Source: Caenorhabditis remanei
Lineage: Eukaryota > Nematoda > Chromadorea > Rhabditida > Rhabditidae
Assembly (NCBI RefSeq): GCF_010183535.1
Contig: NC_071332.1
Span: 10,416,001 to 10,480,000, forward strand
Reading direction: 5' to 3'
Length of the DNA: 64,000 bases
A program made the translations under genes and the position numbers. This document shows, one piece after another, positions 47,296 to 58,050 of this stretch. The notes beneath the pieces were generated by a model that saw only the letters and a list, made by a program, of their open reading frames with translations, did no database searches and was not told the origin of the DNA. Each line of letters starts with the position of its first letter. Within the stretch, counting starts at the first letter, position 1.

Positions 47296-48328
47296 ATGCT
47301 AACTGCAATTGTATACTTTTTGTTTAGATTCAAATAAAATATTTTCAATTAAAGTTGAATCAATTAAAATCAAGTTCTCAGAAAGTATCACTGAAGTCAA
47401 GCCTGATCCAATATCGTCGAGCCACTTTGAGCTTTCACTACATTTATGAAAGACAAACCAACTCCAAATGATGCAGCTTTCAATAAGATTTTTTACGTTT
47501 TCCGTACTTCATCCTCAGTTCTGAAGTTTTCAGATGAGTCAGCTTTCTCTGCTTATTTTTAGCCAAAACAGTTGTCATAATTCATTGTTTGGCCACGCTC
47601 CTATTGACATCATGTTTTTATCTTGTTTTTTAAAGTTCTTATTATCAATCATATCAACTCAATTTTCCCATTTTTCACTCATACTCTCACTTCCGACTGG
47701 CACTTTTCAATGTATCGATACCATTTCCGTTCAACCTGGCATAGTACAAACATCTTGACCATCACGTGCCTGGGTCCTCGTCTTCCTGATGACAATGAGC
47801 CGGAACTTCAAACGAAACAATAAGCTTCTTATGAATTGAGCTACGTATTCTGACTCCATATCAACAATTTATCGCATCAGATCAAGTGAAAGTTCTAGAT
47901 TGACGTCAGATGCACGAATTTTGACCAGATAGTTGTTCGCTTTCTAGACGGAGGTTTTCGACCTTTCATCACAAAAAATGAGGTCATTGGAACTTTGAAA
48001 TCGAGCGAAAGTCCATAAGTACTACGTGATAGATATAAAGGTCAAAAGTCCAGAATCGTAGTTGCCAACCTATTTAAATATCATCATATACACACTTTTT
48101 GCACAAAAATGGAAACTGAAAACCAACGTCACAGACTGTTATCAGGATCAGTTGAATTAGTGATAAGACATTGGGCGCAAAGTCAAATAAAACAGGAATC
48201 TGTTACTCTGTCGGCCAATTTTCTCATTCTTATCTCGTTTGCTTCTTTCTTCTTTTTTCTTTTTTCTGATCAGCATTTTTAGCTCTTTTTGAATCTTTTC
48301 TTAATTGACTTATTTTGGAATTTCAGGT
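47296..48328. promoter_or_regulatory. Intergenic region with two GATA sites upstream of asp gene
   Basis: It holds the 3' end of the upstream asp gene (AATAAAAT near 47333) and then the promoter of the next. TTATCA (48139-48144) and TGATAAG (48161-48167) form an opposed pair of GATA sites about 165 bp upstream of the ATG. The TTTCAG directly before GTATGAGG at 48321-48326 is a likely splice-leader acceptor. No other gene is seen. Confidence 0.55.
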
Positions 48329-49986
48329 ATGAGGACCACATTTATCGCACTAGTCGCCCTTCTGGGTCTGTGCTCGGCAGCCGTCCTTCAGCACAAGTTG
48401 ATCTTCCGTGAATCTCAAAAGATTCAGATGATGAGACGTGGAGAATGGGGAGCCTACGTTCAACATAAGGAAGCTCTTCGTGATGCCAATCCAGCTGTCT
48501 ACGCTAATGTCCCACAAAACGTCAATGACTACGGAGATTTCGAATACCTTGGTAACATCACCATCGGAACTCCACCACAACCATTCCTTGTTGTTTTGGA
48601 CACCGGATCTGCCAATCTTTGGGTTCCAGGACCAAATTGCGAGTGAGTAAATCCGTTTCATTCGCGGTTTTCAATGTCGTGACATACAACTTTAACTTTT
48701 TTTTAGTGGATCATGTGTTGGAAAGAGAATATTCGACTCCCAGAAATCCACCACCTTCCAAATTGACGGAAAGCCATGGTCTATCCAATACGGATCTGGA
48801 AACGCCAAAGGGTATTTGGGACAAGATACTGTTGCCTTTGGAGCTGCCACTGAAAAACAACTTCCAGTTCCAAAAACCACTTTTGGAATTGCCACACACA
48901 TCTCAGCTGACTTCAAATCTGTAGGTTTTAATCCAAACGGTTTTAAACTAAGAGACTGATTTATTTGAATAGAATTATTAAACAATTATTTGTAAGTTCA
49001 AACCATCTAGTTTAGAAAATTTCATCAGAAACCATAGGAATTCTTGTGCAAACAAAACGGATGCACAATGCGGAATCAAATGCACTAAAATTTTACAACT
49101 GCTTCTAGTTTTTTATTGCATCAAATGCTTGTGATAAGACAATGACAAACCGAAATAACGCAAACTGGAAAGGGGAAAATCAAATGTCGATGATAGCAAA
49201 TAACTCGACATTTTAGTAGTTCCTGGAATGGTGTCATTGATCATTGTTCTGAATACAAATATAATGATTTCAGGATGCTGCCGAAGGAATTCTTGGACTT
49301 GCGTTCACTTCCCTTGCTGTCGATCATGTTGTCCCACCACTCATCAACGCCATCAATCAAGGAATTCTCGATCAGCCAATCTTCACCGTCTGGCTTGAGC
49401 ACAAGGGATCCGCCAACAATGTCGGAGGAGGAGTCTTCACTTATGGAGCCCTTGACACCACCAACTGCGGAGATATCATTGCTTATCAACCACTTTCCTC
49501 TGCCACCTACTATCAATTCGTTGCTAGTGGATTCAAGCTCGGTTCCTACTCAATCACCAAGAACTACCAAGTGATCTCTGACACTGGAACTTCCTTCATC
49601 GGAGGACCAAAGGCTGTGATTGCTGGTCTTGCTGATGCCCTTGGAGCTACTGTAAGTCAATAAAAATCAAATAGAGTAAACAGTTAAAATAACAATTATA
49701 TTTTTAGTACCACAGTGATGATCAATCGTACTATCTTCCATGTGCCACCGCTAAAGGAACTCTTGATGTCACCATCGGAAGCAATGTATATTCCATTAAA
49801 CCAGTAAACTACATCGTCGACGTTGGAATGGGAGACACCTGCATCTTCGCTGCCTTTGCCTTCAATAACTTTGGATTCGGACCATCATGGATTCTCGGAG
49901 ATCCATTCATCCGCCAATACTGTAACGTCCACGACATTGGACAACAACGTATGGGATTCGCTCCATCTCTTCAAGCTTCCACTTAA
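48329..49986 (+). CDS. Pepsin-like aspartic protease (394 aa)
   Basis: Exons 48329-48642, 48707-48920, 49274-49651 and 49708-49986 are in phase. I chose the ATG at 48329 because it lies just after a TTTCAG acceptor and begins the signal peptide [17 protein letters not shown]; the upstream ATG at 48305 would precede that acceptor. Propeptide [20 protein letters not shown], active sites [14 protein letters not shown] and [11 protein letters not shown], flap [19 protein letters not shown], Cys pair NCEDGSC-type, end [19 protein letters not shown]. All catalytic residues are present. The third intron (353 bp) is longer than in its paralogue but shows no bounded element. Tandem duplicate of the gene at 45959. 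Confidence 0.93.
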
Positions 49987-50288
49987 AATGCATTCTCCTC
50001 AAACTTTAAATAATATGTGCCGTTTCGCTCAGAATTGAATAAATTTTTGGTGCTGTTTCACTTTGATAAGCAACAAAATTCGTTGATGGGGAGAAAACTT
50101 TTGGTCAGTTCTTATCAATGAGTTCACATCATCCGCTTTCAGTTCAATTAACTGTTCTGTACCATAGTGCAACATGTAGTATTAGCTCTATTATCTTTCC
50201 TGTGAGTTTTAATCACACATTTATACAAATAAGACCTATTCGGTGGATTCAATGGGAATAAAAGCAACTTTTTAATCGAAACTTTAAA

Positions 50289-52449
50289 TTATTGATGTGG
50301 ACCAGAATATCTTGAAGTGGAACTAGGAAATATATGAATAAATCTTCTGGACGGCCTGGTTGGACATTGAATCAAACCTGGAACACACAGTTTATTCAGT
50401 CTTTATCAGATATGCTATTCACCTATCACGGCTTTTCTGAAACTTGCAATACAAGTTATTGCAATAATTGGTTCTATTAATGGATACACGGCCAAACTAC
50501 TACTTGTGAGGTTACCCAAGTACGGAATATCTTTTCCAAACATTGGTAAAATCACAAATAAAGCCACGGGAACGTACATGGTGATCATAGGGATTACAGT
50601 CTGAAATGTGTCGTTTTAACACAGCACAGTCTCCCAGACTCCGAGTAAGAACTGCAAGAAAATTTTTGATCTACCCTCATGAAACGAAAAATTTGAGAAA
50701 TTAGTAGGTCTAAAACTTTATTACTTTAATTTTTAGCGTAAAGCTCAAGGTCAGAAGTAAGAAAATTTCAGTTTTAGAATTATTCTGAAAGCATTATCCA
50801 ACCATTCAATCCAAAAAATCCTGGTTTCAGATATTATTTCAGGTCGAAATGGCAATTTTTCATTTTGATTTCAGAAAAATCTACGGGATCAGTTCATTTC
50901 TCAACATTATTCAACGAATGATAGCTCAAATCGTGCTCCTGAGATTTGTACACATTTCTGTAGGACGGTTTTTCAATTTGCTCATTAGTTTTCGAGAAAT
51001 CGATCAAATTCCGAATTTTTTTCAATTTTTTGTTATTTTCTCGAAAACTAATGAGCAAATTGAAAAACCGTCCTACAGAAATGTGTACAAATCTAAGGCG
51101 AACGTTTTGAGCTATCATTCGTTGGATAATGTTGAGAAATGAACTGATCCCGTAGATTTTTCCGAAATCAAAATGAAAAATAGCCTTTTCGACTTGAAAA
51201 AGTATCTGAAACCAGGATTTTTTGAATTGAATGGGTGGATAATGCTCTCAGAATAATTCTAAAACTGAAATGTTCTTACTTCTAACCTTGAGCTTTACGC
51301 TAAAAATCAAAGAAATAAATTTGTAGACCTACTAATTTCTCAAATTTTTCGTTTCATGAGGGTAGATCAAAAATTTTCTTGCAGTTCTTACTCGGAGTCT
51401 GGGAGACTGTGCACAGTATAAAAACGAGATACGTGATTACCTGTATACACAGCATTCTGAACAATTGCTTATTGACATCTAATGTTTTCGCACTGAAATG
51501 ATGTTTGGAATTCCTCATTTTTGCGAAAATTCGAGAAGCACAAAAAATTATTGTGAAGAAACAGGCGCCCTGAAAACTCATAGACAATATATGTAGTGTT
51601 TTGAAGACTGTGGAATAATACCAGAACAGCTGAACAACTGAGAGCAGCCAGGACTTCAAAAGGTTTCCAATGGATATCGCCATTTGAATCACGCGACCAA
51701 TACATTGGTCCAACAAAAGGAGTTATGAATGAATCCACTTGAAAACATGTCATCAACTCCTCGTGGAGATATATTTGTTTCTCCAATGTGTTCGGCATTC
51801 CGTGGAAGAATCCAACATGCCAAACTGTGAATACGAATAGAGAAGGACTGAATATGAGCCAGAGCTTTGAGTCTTGAAGATAAGTTAGAAGATGCGTTCT
51901 GTAATCCAAATATCTATTTTTCTGCTTTTAAAATGATTTATGATAATCATGAACAATGAAAGTTAAAAAAAATCATGTTACAGGAGTCTTTACCTGCATA
52001 ATGCAATGTAACGATAAATAAACTGACATGCTAGAAGAGAAGCAACAAACCCGGATAGCACACAGTGGAGACCTGAATTCAAGAATAACAATAATAAGGA
52101 TGGTTCAACTTACAAGTCAAAAACTGTCCTAGAGGATTGTTCAAACTTAAAATACTACTATCCATGAAGACAACAAACATGGATCCTTTCATATGAGCAA
52201 CCTAGAAATCAGTTCTTTGATATTATCCATCGGTGTCATTTTCCTCACCGGTTGCACCAATATCTCAACCCATGAATATAACATAGAGCATAAAGTAAAA
52301 ACCAACATTGCATATCTGTAGTTTCCAAGTATGTTTTCCGATCTTGTTAGAATCAAAAACACAAGAATTGAATTCAAAAATTGGGCTCCCACAAATCCAG
52401 AATAATGGATCAAGTGAAGATAACGGACGAGTTCCATTGCACATGTCAT
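50289..52449 (-). CDS. str-type seven-transmembrane chemoreceptor
   Basis: I place the start at 52449, just after a TTTTCTTCAG acceptor, giving MTCAMELVRYLHLIHYSGFV. Typical str-like features: FLNSILVFLILTRSENILGN in the first helix and loop, LSNNP/LACQFIYRYIALC near 52010-52060, a HVGFFHGMPNTLEKQIYLHE extracellular segment, and a C-terminal PMITMYVPVALFVILPMFGK with YPLIEPIIAITCIASFRKA. A last exon encodes CPTRPSRRFIHIFPSSTSRY and ends at 50289. All junctions seen are GT/AG. The intron between about 50602 and 51438 contains a 787-bp palindromic element. Probably expressed in chemosensory neurons, as inferred from family. Confidence 0.8.
50625..51411. mobile_element. 787-bp palindromic element in str receptor intron
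   Basis: The arms start CACAGTCTCCCAGACTCCG and are nearly perfect inverse copies for roughly 370-390 bp, meeting near 51020 where TTTTTCAATTTGCTCATTAG faces its inverse. The direct flanks CACAG (50620-50624) and CACAG (51412-51416) look like a 5-bp target duplication, though the element also starts with CACAG, so the exact edge is ambiguous. No coding capacity: ORFs within are mirror images of each other. Confidence 0.85.
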
Positions 52450-53741
52450 GCTGAAGAAAAGAAAATTTTGTCTGTAAACTGAAACAAATAAGTAGAAATT
52501 GGTTCGGTTCTGACAAGAATTCAGACAGGAACAGGAACTATAGCAAATATACATTTTGTACCAGAGATTGTATAGTGGCTCAAAAAATTAAGTTCTCTGT
52601 GTTATGATGCTCACTGTTATGATTATATATCAACTCATTAGTAAACGTAAAGTCTGACGGAAAAGAAAATGTGTGAATGAGATCAAAAACAGGGATAAAG
52701 TCTGGAAATAAAATCACAAAAAAACACAAGAGGGCAACAAAAGTGTAGTTTACTGAATGTTGAAAGCCTATTTATTCGGCAGATTCAGATCAAATTATAT
52801 TCTAGATCAAAGTTTTGGAAATTCATGCAAATTGTGAGTATTTTTTTCGGAATTTGTCATGAATGTAGGAGTTATTTTTCAAAATCTCGAGACAACATAA
52901 CATAATTTTGCAACCAAATGTGTTTTTCTCTACTGAAAACTAACCCCAAAAATCTCCTACTCAAAAATCTCATTGAATTTGAGTACAAGTTCGTTAAGAT
53001 ATCAGAACATTTCAAGTTTTATTTTTTGTGCTCTGGAAATCATCTTACGTCAGAAAAAGAGTTTGAGACTCGCTATCAATTTAGTTGAGAGTTCGAGTCA
53101 TATTGGATTATCTGCAGAGCTACTTTCAATATTCCAAGAAATAAATTCAGATCGATCAATGATCAAAAAAATTGAGAAAAAAGTATTAAATGACTTATTT
53201 TCAATTGGTGGTTGAGAATCTAGGTAATGGGTTTAGGGAAAATTGAAAAAAAAAGTGGATTTCTAGTAATATCTTCCAGACCAACTAAACAGACAGATCT
53301 CTCAAAGATCGAATGCATTGACTTCTTTGAATGGAACCTAATTTTGAGATTTTTCAGATTTGTGAGTTGTCCTAGAACATTCCCATAGAACTTTTAAAAT
53401 ATTTCACTCAAAGAACTACATTCAGCTAGACAGAATCGAGTAGATCAAACAATTCAAAAAAAATTAAATGCATTGAGGTGGAATGTTTGATCAAGATAAC
53501 TTCCTTCTTGATGTGCACGACCACCATATTAGTTGATCATTCTAATTAACACGTTTTGAGGTTTGAAAAGATCAGAAATTAAGGATTTTTTGATTTCAAG
53601 AGAAAGAGAAAGTACTAACATTGAACTATAGCGATTTGGGGTCGTTTCAAAAACCTTGAGAGCTTCTAAACTAAACTGTGATTAAGTCGTCACATTGCTG
53701 AATATCATCTAAATGGCTGTTCAACGTATACTAGTTATGCT
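52450..53741. other. Intergenic region upstream of chemoreceptor
   Basis: Probable promoter of the str-type gene, then AT-rich DNA up to the Merlin element. A short plus-strand ORF (52973-53215) lacks any recognisable feature. No gene is called. Confidence 0.45.
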
Positions 53742-53759
53742 GATACTTCGGCTCTGTTC

Positions 53760-53931
53760 CAAAATCGGAGGCCCATAAAAAAATCGGAGGCCCATAAAAA
53801 AATCGGAGGCCCATAAAAAAATCGGAGGCCCATGGCAGAATCGGAGGCCCGTGAAAAAATCGGAGGCCCATGGCAGAATCGGAGGCCCATAAAAAAATAA
53901 GAGGCCCGTAGCAGAATCGGAGGCCCATGGT
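53760..53931 (+). repeat. Tandem array of about 19-bp units with GGAGGCCCAT core
   Basis: Nine degenerate copies of ATCGGAGGCCCATAAAAAA-type units, with variants CCATGGCAGA and CCGTGAAAAA, in the left end of the Merlin element. The right end has two. Unequal copy numbers imply expansion or contraction after the repeats formed. ORFs rich in GLRF/ASD words across it are artefacts. Confidence 0.9.
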
Positions 53932-54212
53932 AGATAGAGAATGTCATCGTTTTTAAATGATGAAAACCTCCCTTATAAGCATCTGAAGTAGTGCAGAAGT
54001 CTGAAAACCATGTTGTAACTACATGATGTGCAAAGCTTATTTTTATTATTTTTTCATTCATTGCTAATTATAACAGATCTTTTTTAACACATTTATTTAC
54101 CCGAAGAAAGTGACATATTTATGTGAATGATTGTTAAAGGAAAAAATGGAAAGAAACTATCCGCCTTTGCCAGTTTGTACTTTGGGTGCCTTGCGCATCT
54201 TTGAAGTGAGCA

Positions 54213-55199
54213 ATGCAGTTCGACCATCATTGGGTCAACCATAAAATTAACTTTGTTGACCCTAACGACCGCACAATTCATACACAAACGATCGAATGCA
54301 CTTGGAATGCACTCAAGACTCAACTGAAAGCCCGATATGGAACGCCTGAAGACCGCCTCGACGGGCATATGTATAATTACATGTGGAGGTGGAATTACAG
54401 CAAAGAGAAATTGTTGAACAGGCTTATTTACGAAATGAAATTTTATAAACGTAAAAGCAGAGAAGAAGATGACAATGAAGAATTCACTGACTCTGAAGAA
54501 GCCGACGACGACAATATCGATGATAGCACAACTGCTCCTACCAGCGACATATCTGACAATGACTCCAGAACCTTCCCACCAGGTTTTTTTCCGTTCCTAT
54601 AGCTCTTATTATCATTTTCAGGAACTCCATTTTTCACTTCAACTGTGTCACACTTGCCTGACTCTGCTACCCCTCACCGACGACGCGGTCATCATAAATC
54701 AACTCCTCAGCCTGCAGGGATATCTTCTACATTGGCGACGGACGATGCTGCGTCTCCATCCTCGATACCATCAACGACCACGCTGTCAACGACACCTGTA
54801 TTCACATCCACTACATTCACACCTTTCTCTACATCAAGCAGACGCCGTGGCCACAGATCATCCACTACTCCTACAGCTAGCACTTATCCTTCGACTAATA
54901 TGGCTGCGTCTCCATCACCAGCAGTTACGCCATCTACTGCTGAGTCACCTGTGGTAACAACCTCCTCCACACCTCTTCTAACGACAACAAAACGAGGTGG
55001 GCGCAGAACATCTACCATGTGTTCTACTACCCCCTTCTCTTCTTCAACATTGACTAAAACTACGACAGTCAAACCAACTAAAACTCCTAGTTATACAACT
55101 AAAACTCCTAGTTATACAACTAAAACTCCTAGTTATACAACTAAAACTCCTAGTTATACAACTAAAACTCCTAGTTATACAACTAAAACCACAAAGTAA
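54213..55199 (+). CDS. Merlin transposase C-terminal fragment fused to Ser/Thr/Pro-rich tail
   Basis: The first exon (about 54213-54582) begins MQFDHHWVNHKINFVDPNDR and continues HTQTIECTWNALKTQLKARY, MYNYMWRWNYSKEKLLN. This is the last part of the ISXO2-like DDE domain shared by IS1016 and Merlin, including the HTQTIE Glu. An acidic linker follows. A 40-bp intron (54583-54622, GT...TTTTCAG) joins in phase to a second exon with repeated RRRGHH/RRRGHR words, very rich in Ser/Thr/Pro, and five perfect 21-bp repeats (TKTPSYT, 55077-55181), stop 55199. The N-terminal DNA-binding part and the two catalytic Asp are absent. The function of the tail is unknown. Confidence 0.75.
55077..55181 (+). repeat. 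Five tandem 21-bp repeats encoding TKTPSYT
   Basis: Five identical units beginning ACTAAAACTCCTAGTTATAC, in frame with the Ser/Thr/Pro-rich ORF of the Merlin element. Perfect identity suggests recent expansion. Confidence 0.92.
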
Positions 55200-55922
55200 A
55201 CTCACTACTACCAAGAATTCCATAATTGATAGCCCCACTTTTCTAATTGCTTCCCTCTATATCGCCCCACAACGACAAAGAAAACGAAAACATCCTCTTC
55301 GGGTTTCAAACCCCCTACAACTCCGAAGCCTCCAAAACTTCCAAAGATGCTCAAGGCACCCAAAGTACAAACTGGCAAAGGCGGATAGTTGCTTCCCATT
55401 TTTTTCCTTTAACAATCATTCACATAAATATGTCACTTCCTTCGGGTAAATAAATGTGTTAAAAAAGATCTGTTATAATTAGCAATGAATGAAAAAAATA
55501 ATAAAAATAAGCTTTGCACATCATGTAGTTACAACATGGTTTTCAGACTTCTGCACTACTTCAGATGCTTATAAGGGAGGTTTTCATCATTTATAAACGA
55601 TGGCATTCTCTATCTACCATGGGCCTCCGATTTTTTTATGGGCCTCCGATTTTGGAACAGAGCCGATACTTCCATTGACTGCTTTTTGAGTTAGGGACAG
55701 ATATGAGCATCTGTTTGTTCCCTCTTCTTAATTTAACGTTAAATCTGTTTCATTCAAGCAACAATCACAAATAAAAACATCGTCTTTTTTCTGAAATAAA
55801 TAAAGCTCTTCTATTGACCCGAACGCATTAAATATGAAATAAGCGAGAAATGAGATTTGAAAATCACAACTGACATATAAAACACAAACTAAATAATAAA
55901 TATACAACAAAACCGATGAGAT

Positions 55923-58050
55923 TTAAAAGTCTTCTAGACTTTTATCTGATTCTGGAGCCACCAACGCATTGGGTCGTGCAGAATTGTGTCGTTTTGAGTA
56001 GTCCCAATCTTGAACTTCGCCGGATCCGAATAACGCCATGATAATACCTCCAGAAGCAGACGCAAAAACGTAGATCAAAAGAACCTGACCCCATTCTTCA
56101 GCAGTTCCCACGGTTTTGTAATGTGAGATCAGGAGAGGTGTGAACATTCGACCGATGAAACCTGCAAACAGCTTGGCTGAGTACAAGACTGATAAACTGT
56201 TACTAATAAATAATTCCATAAATCACATTCCTTTAATTCTAAAATAAAACATTCATCTTCTCACCTATAACAGTTCCGAGACTAGTCAGAGTTCCAATGT
56301 GTGACGGTGCCACTGACAATAATGAAGTGTAAAAGCCAGAAATCGACAATCCGAAAAATCCAGACACCACTGAAAATAAATTATATTCGTGTAAATTTTG
56401 TTTCGTTTCAAAACTCACCACTCAACAAAACAAGCGCCTCGATTGGAGTGGAACAATTTACTTTTCTGAGGAAGAAACAAGTTATTGAAATACCGATCAT
56501 CGAGGAGAACTGAGATAATTTGACTGTGGAAGTTGGCGACAAAATGTTGTTCCTTCTCAATTTATCCATTAGAAAACCCCAAAACAGTTTCACGACGAGA
56601 TTTGAAAGATGTGGAATTGCAGAGTAGAAACCGTTCTAAAAATGGAAGAATGATTTAAAGAAGTCTTGATGGAAAACATACCGATTGAACATCCAACATG
56701 AGAACATCTTTGAAGAAAACAGGGATATACACAAAAATCAAAGCAATCATCATGTTTCCAATAATACTATTGTACATTAGACACCAGAATACTTTCGATG
56801 TTAGCATATCTCTCCACGGAGTCGCCTTCTTTCTTGATCCTCCGGAATTGTGTTTCGGTGGAATATGATTGGCCAGATAGTCCAACTCTCTTTTGTGAAT
56901 CCATCTGGTATTATGAGGAGAGTTACGGACTGTCATGTGCCACAGAATGAGCCAAGACACTCCGAAAAGACTTCCACTGTAAAAAATGGAGCTCCATCCG
57001 AGTGAACTAGCACATAACTCGGCGACTAGAACGTTTCCAAACATTCCAGAGAGTTGATTTCCAGAAGTGAAAACTGATGCAGCGAGACTCTTTTCATTGA
57101 CTGGAATCCATTTTGTTACCATTGAATTTAGTGAAGGAATGAGCATTGTTTCACTGATTCCCATAACAAAACGACTGGCGAACGCTCCTCCCTCTCCAAA
57201 ATAAGTAGCTAGAAATGGCATAAGAATTGAAGAAATGGTTAGCATGAGTACTGAAGCAGATAGAATATGTCTTGCTGAGAAACGATCGACAAGGAATCCA
57301 GCAGGATATGAGAATAGGAATCCACCGAGGAACGCAGCAGACACAATATAACCTTGCCAGCTGACTGACCACACAAATGTTCCCTATAAAGAAAAGATTG
57401 AGTAATAAAAGGTTTTCGATATTTTAAGAAAAGAAATATTAAGTAATGAAAGATATAGTTCCAATTAGACACGGATTTTCTCTCGGATACTATTTAATTA
57501 TTTTTCAACTCACTCCGTAATCCTTGATCACTTTTCCTTCTAACGTTGAACAACTTTCATTGTTATTTTCTATATCATTTGTTGTATTACTGAAAACTGA
57601 TTTCAGAAGGGCTGATTCAGTCTTTTCGATCAATTTTGTAGTGCTGAAAAATCACGTATTTACTTGTGGTTGTCTTACGACATCTTACTAACTTCGTGCT
57701 CATCATGGCGACCGCCGTGGAGTTGCACATACATGATAATGATAATCCTATATGAGCAGTCATTTGACACATACAGAAGAAAGCATACATCAGCAAAAGA
57801 ACTACATGCAGACGACGGGAACGGATGTGGAGAAACGCTGAAAATATAGAGAATTGGGGTTTCAAATGAAATTCAATGGAGGAATATAAGGTTTCCACTT
57901 AGGTTTTCAATTTTCTCATACTGTTTAGATATAATTTTTTGTCTTCTGGTCACCATTTTTCATTTGGAAAGTTTAAATATTTGGATTTCAAAACTCACGA
58001 TGACTCTGTTTTTCCGGAGGAAATCCATCTTCAGCATCTTTAGTATCCAT
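55923..58050 (-). CDS. SLC17-type anion/phosphate transporter (major facilitator family)
   Basis: The start at 58050 opens MDTKDAEDGFPPEKQSH, splicing to the first membrane segment (RRLHVVLLLMYAFFCMCQMT). A later exon (56690-57374) carries QGYIVSAAFLGGFLFSYPAG with the MFS loop VDRFSARHILSASVL, FASRFVMGISETMLIPSLNS, MVTKWIPVNEKSLAASVFTS, and a cytosolic stretch before SKVFWCLMYNSIIGNMMIAL. The C-terminal exons include GFYTSLLSVAPSHIGTLTSL and EEWGQVLLIYVFASASGGII, ending PESDKSLEDF at 55923. The WKEIP-type and RF/G patterns match the SLC17 group (sodium/phosphate and vesicular anion carriers). From memory a C. elegans homologue, slc-17.5, lies in the same asp neighbourhood. Substrate unknown. 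Confidence 0.85.

Larger units (their letters stand above)
53750..55664 (+). mobile_element. Merlin-type DNA transposon with long terminal inverted repeats
   Basis: The ends start GGCTCTGTTCC and the inverse. The direct flanks are GATACTTC (53742-53749) and GATACTTC (55665-55672), a perfect 8-bp duplication as expected for Merlin (8-9 bp). The terminal inverted repeats are about 450 bp on the left and 320 bp on the right, including matching segments up to GGGTGCCTTG near 54183-54193. They differ mainly in the number of GGAGGCCCAT units: nine at left, two at right. Length is 1915 bp. The interior encodes the C-terminal part of an ISXO2/IS1016-like transposase. It appears non-autonomous because the left repeat abuts the transposase fragment. 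Confidence 0.88.

Noticed and set aside
50849..51142. Plus and minus ORFs of about 75-97 aa with near-identical protein sequences
   Set aside because: They are mirror images produced by the palindromic element, not genes.
53763..53930. CRISPR-like array
   Set aside because: Units are contiguous degenerate repeats without unique spacers, in a eukaryotic transposon end.
53731..54061. Minus-strand ORFs with repeated GLRF/ASD words over the Merlin left end
   Set aside because: They are translations of the tandem GGAGGCCCAT repeat; no splice sites, no family, and the same repeat exists in the right end.
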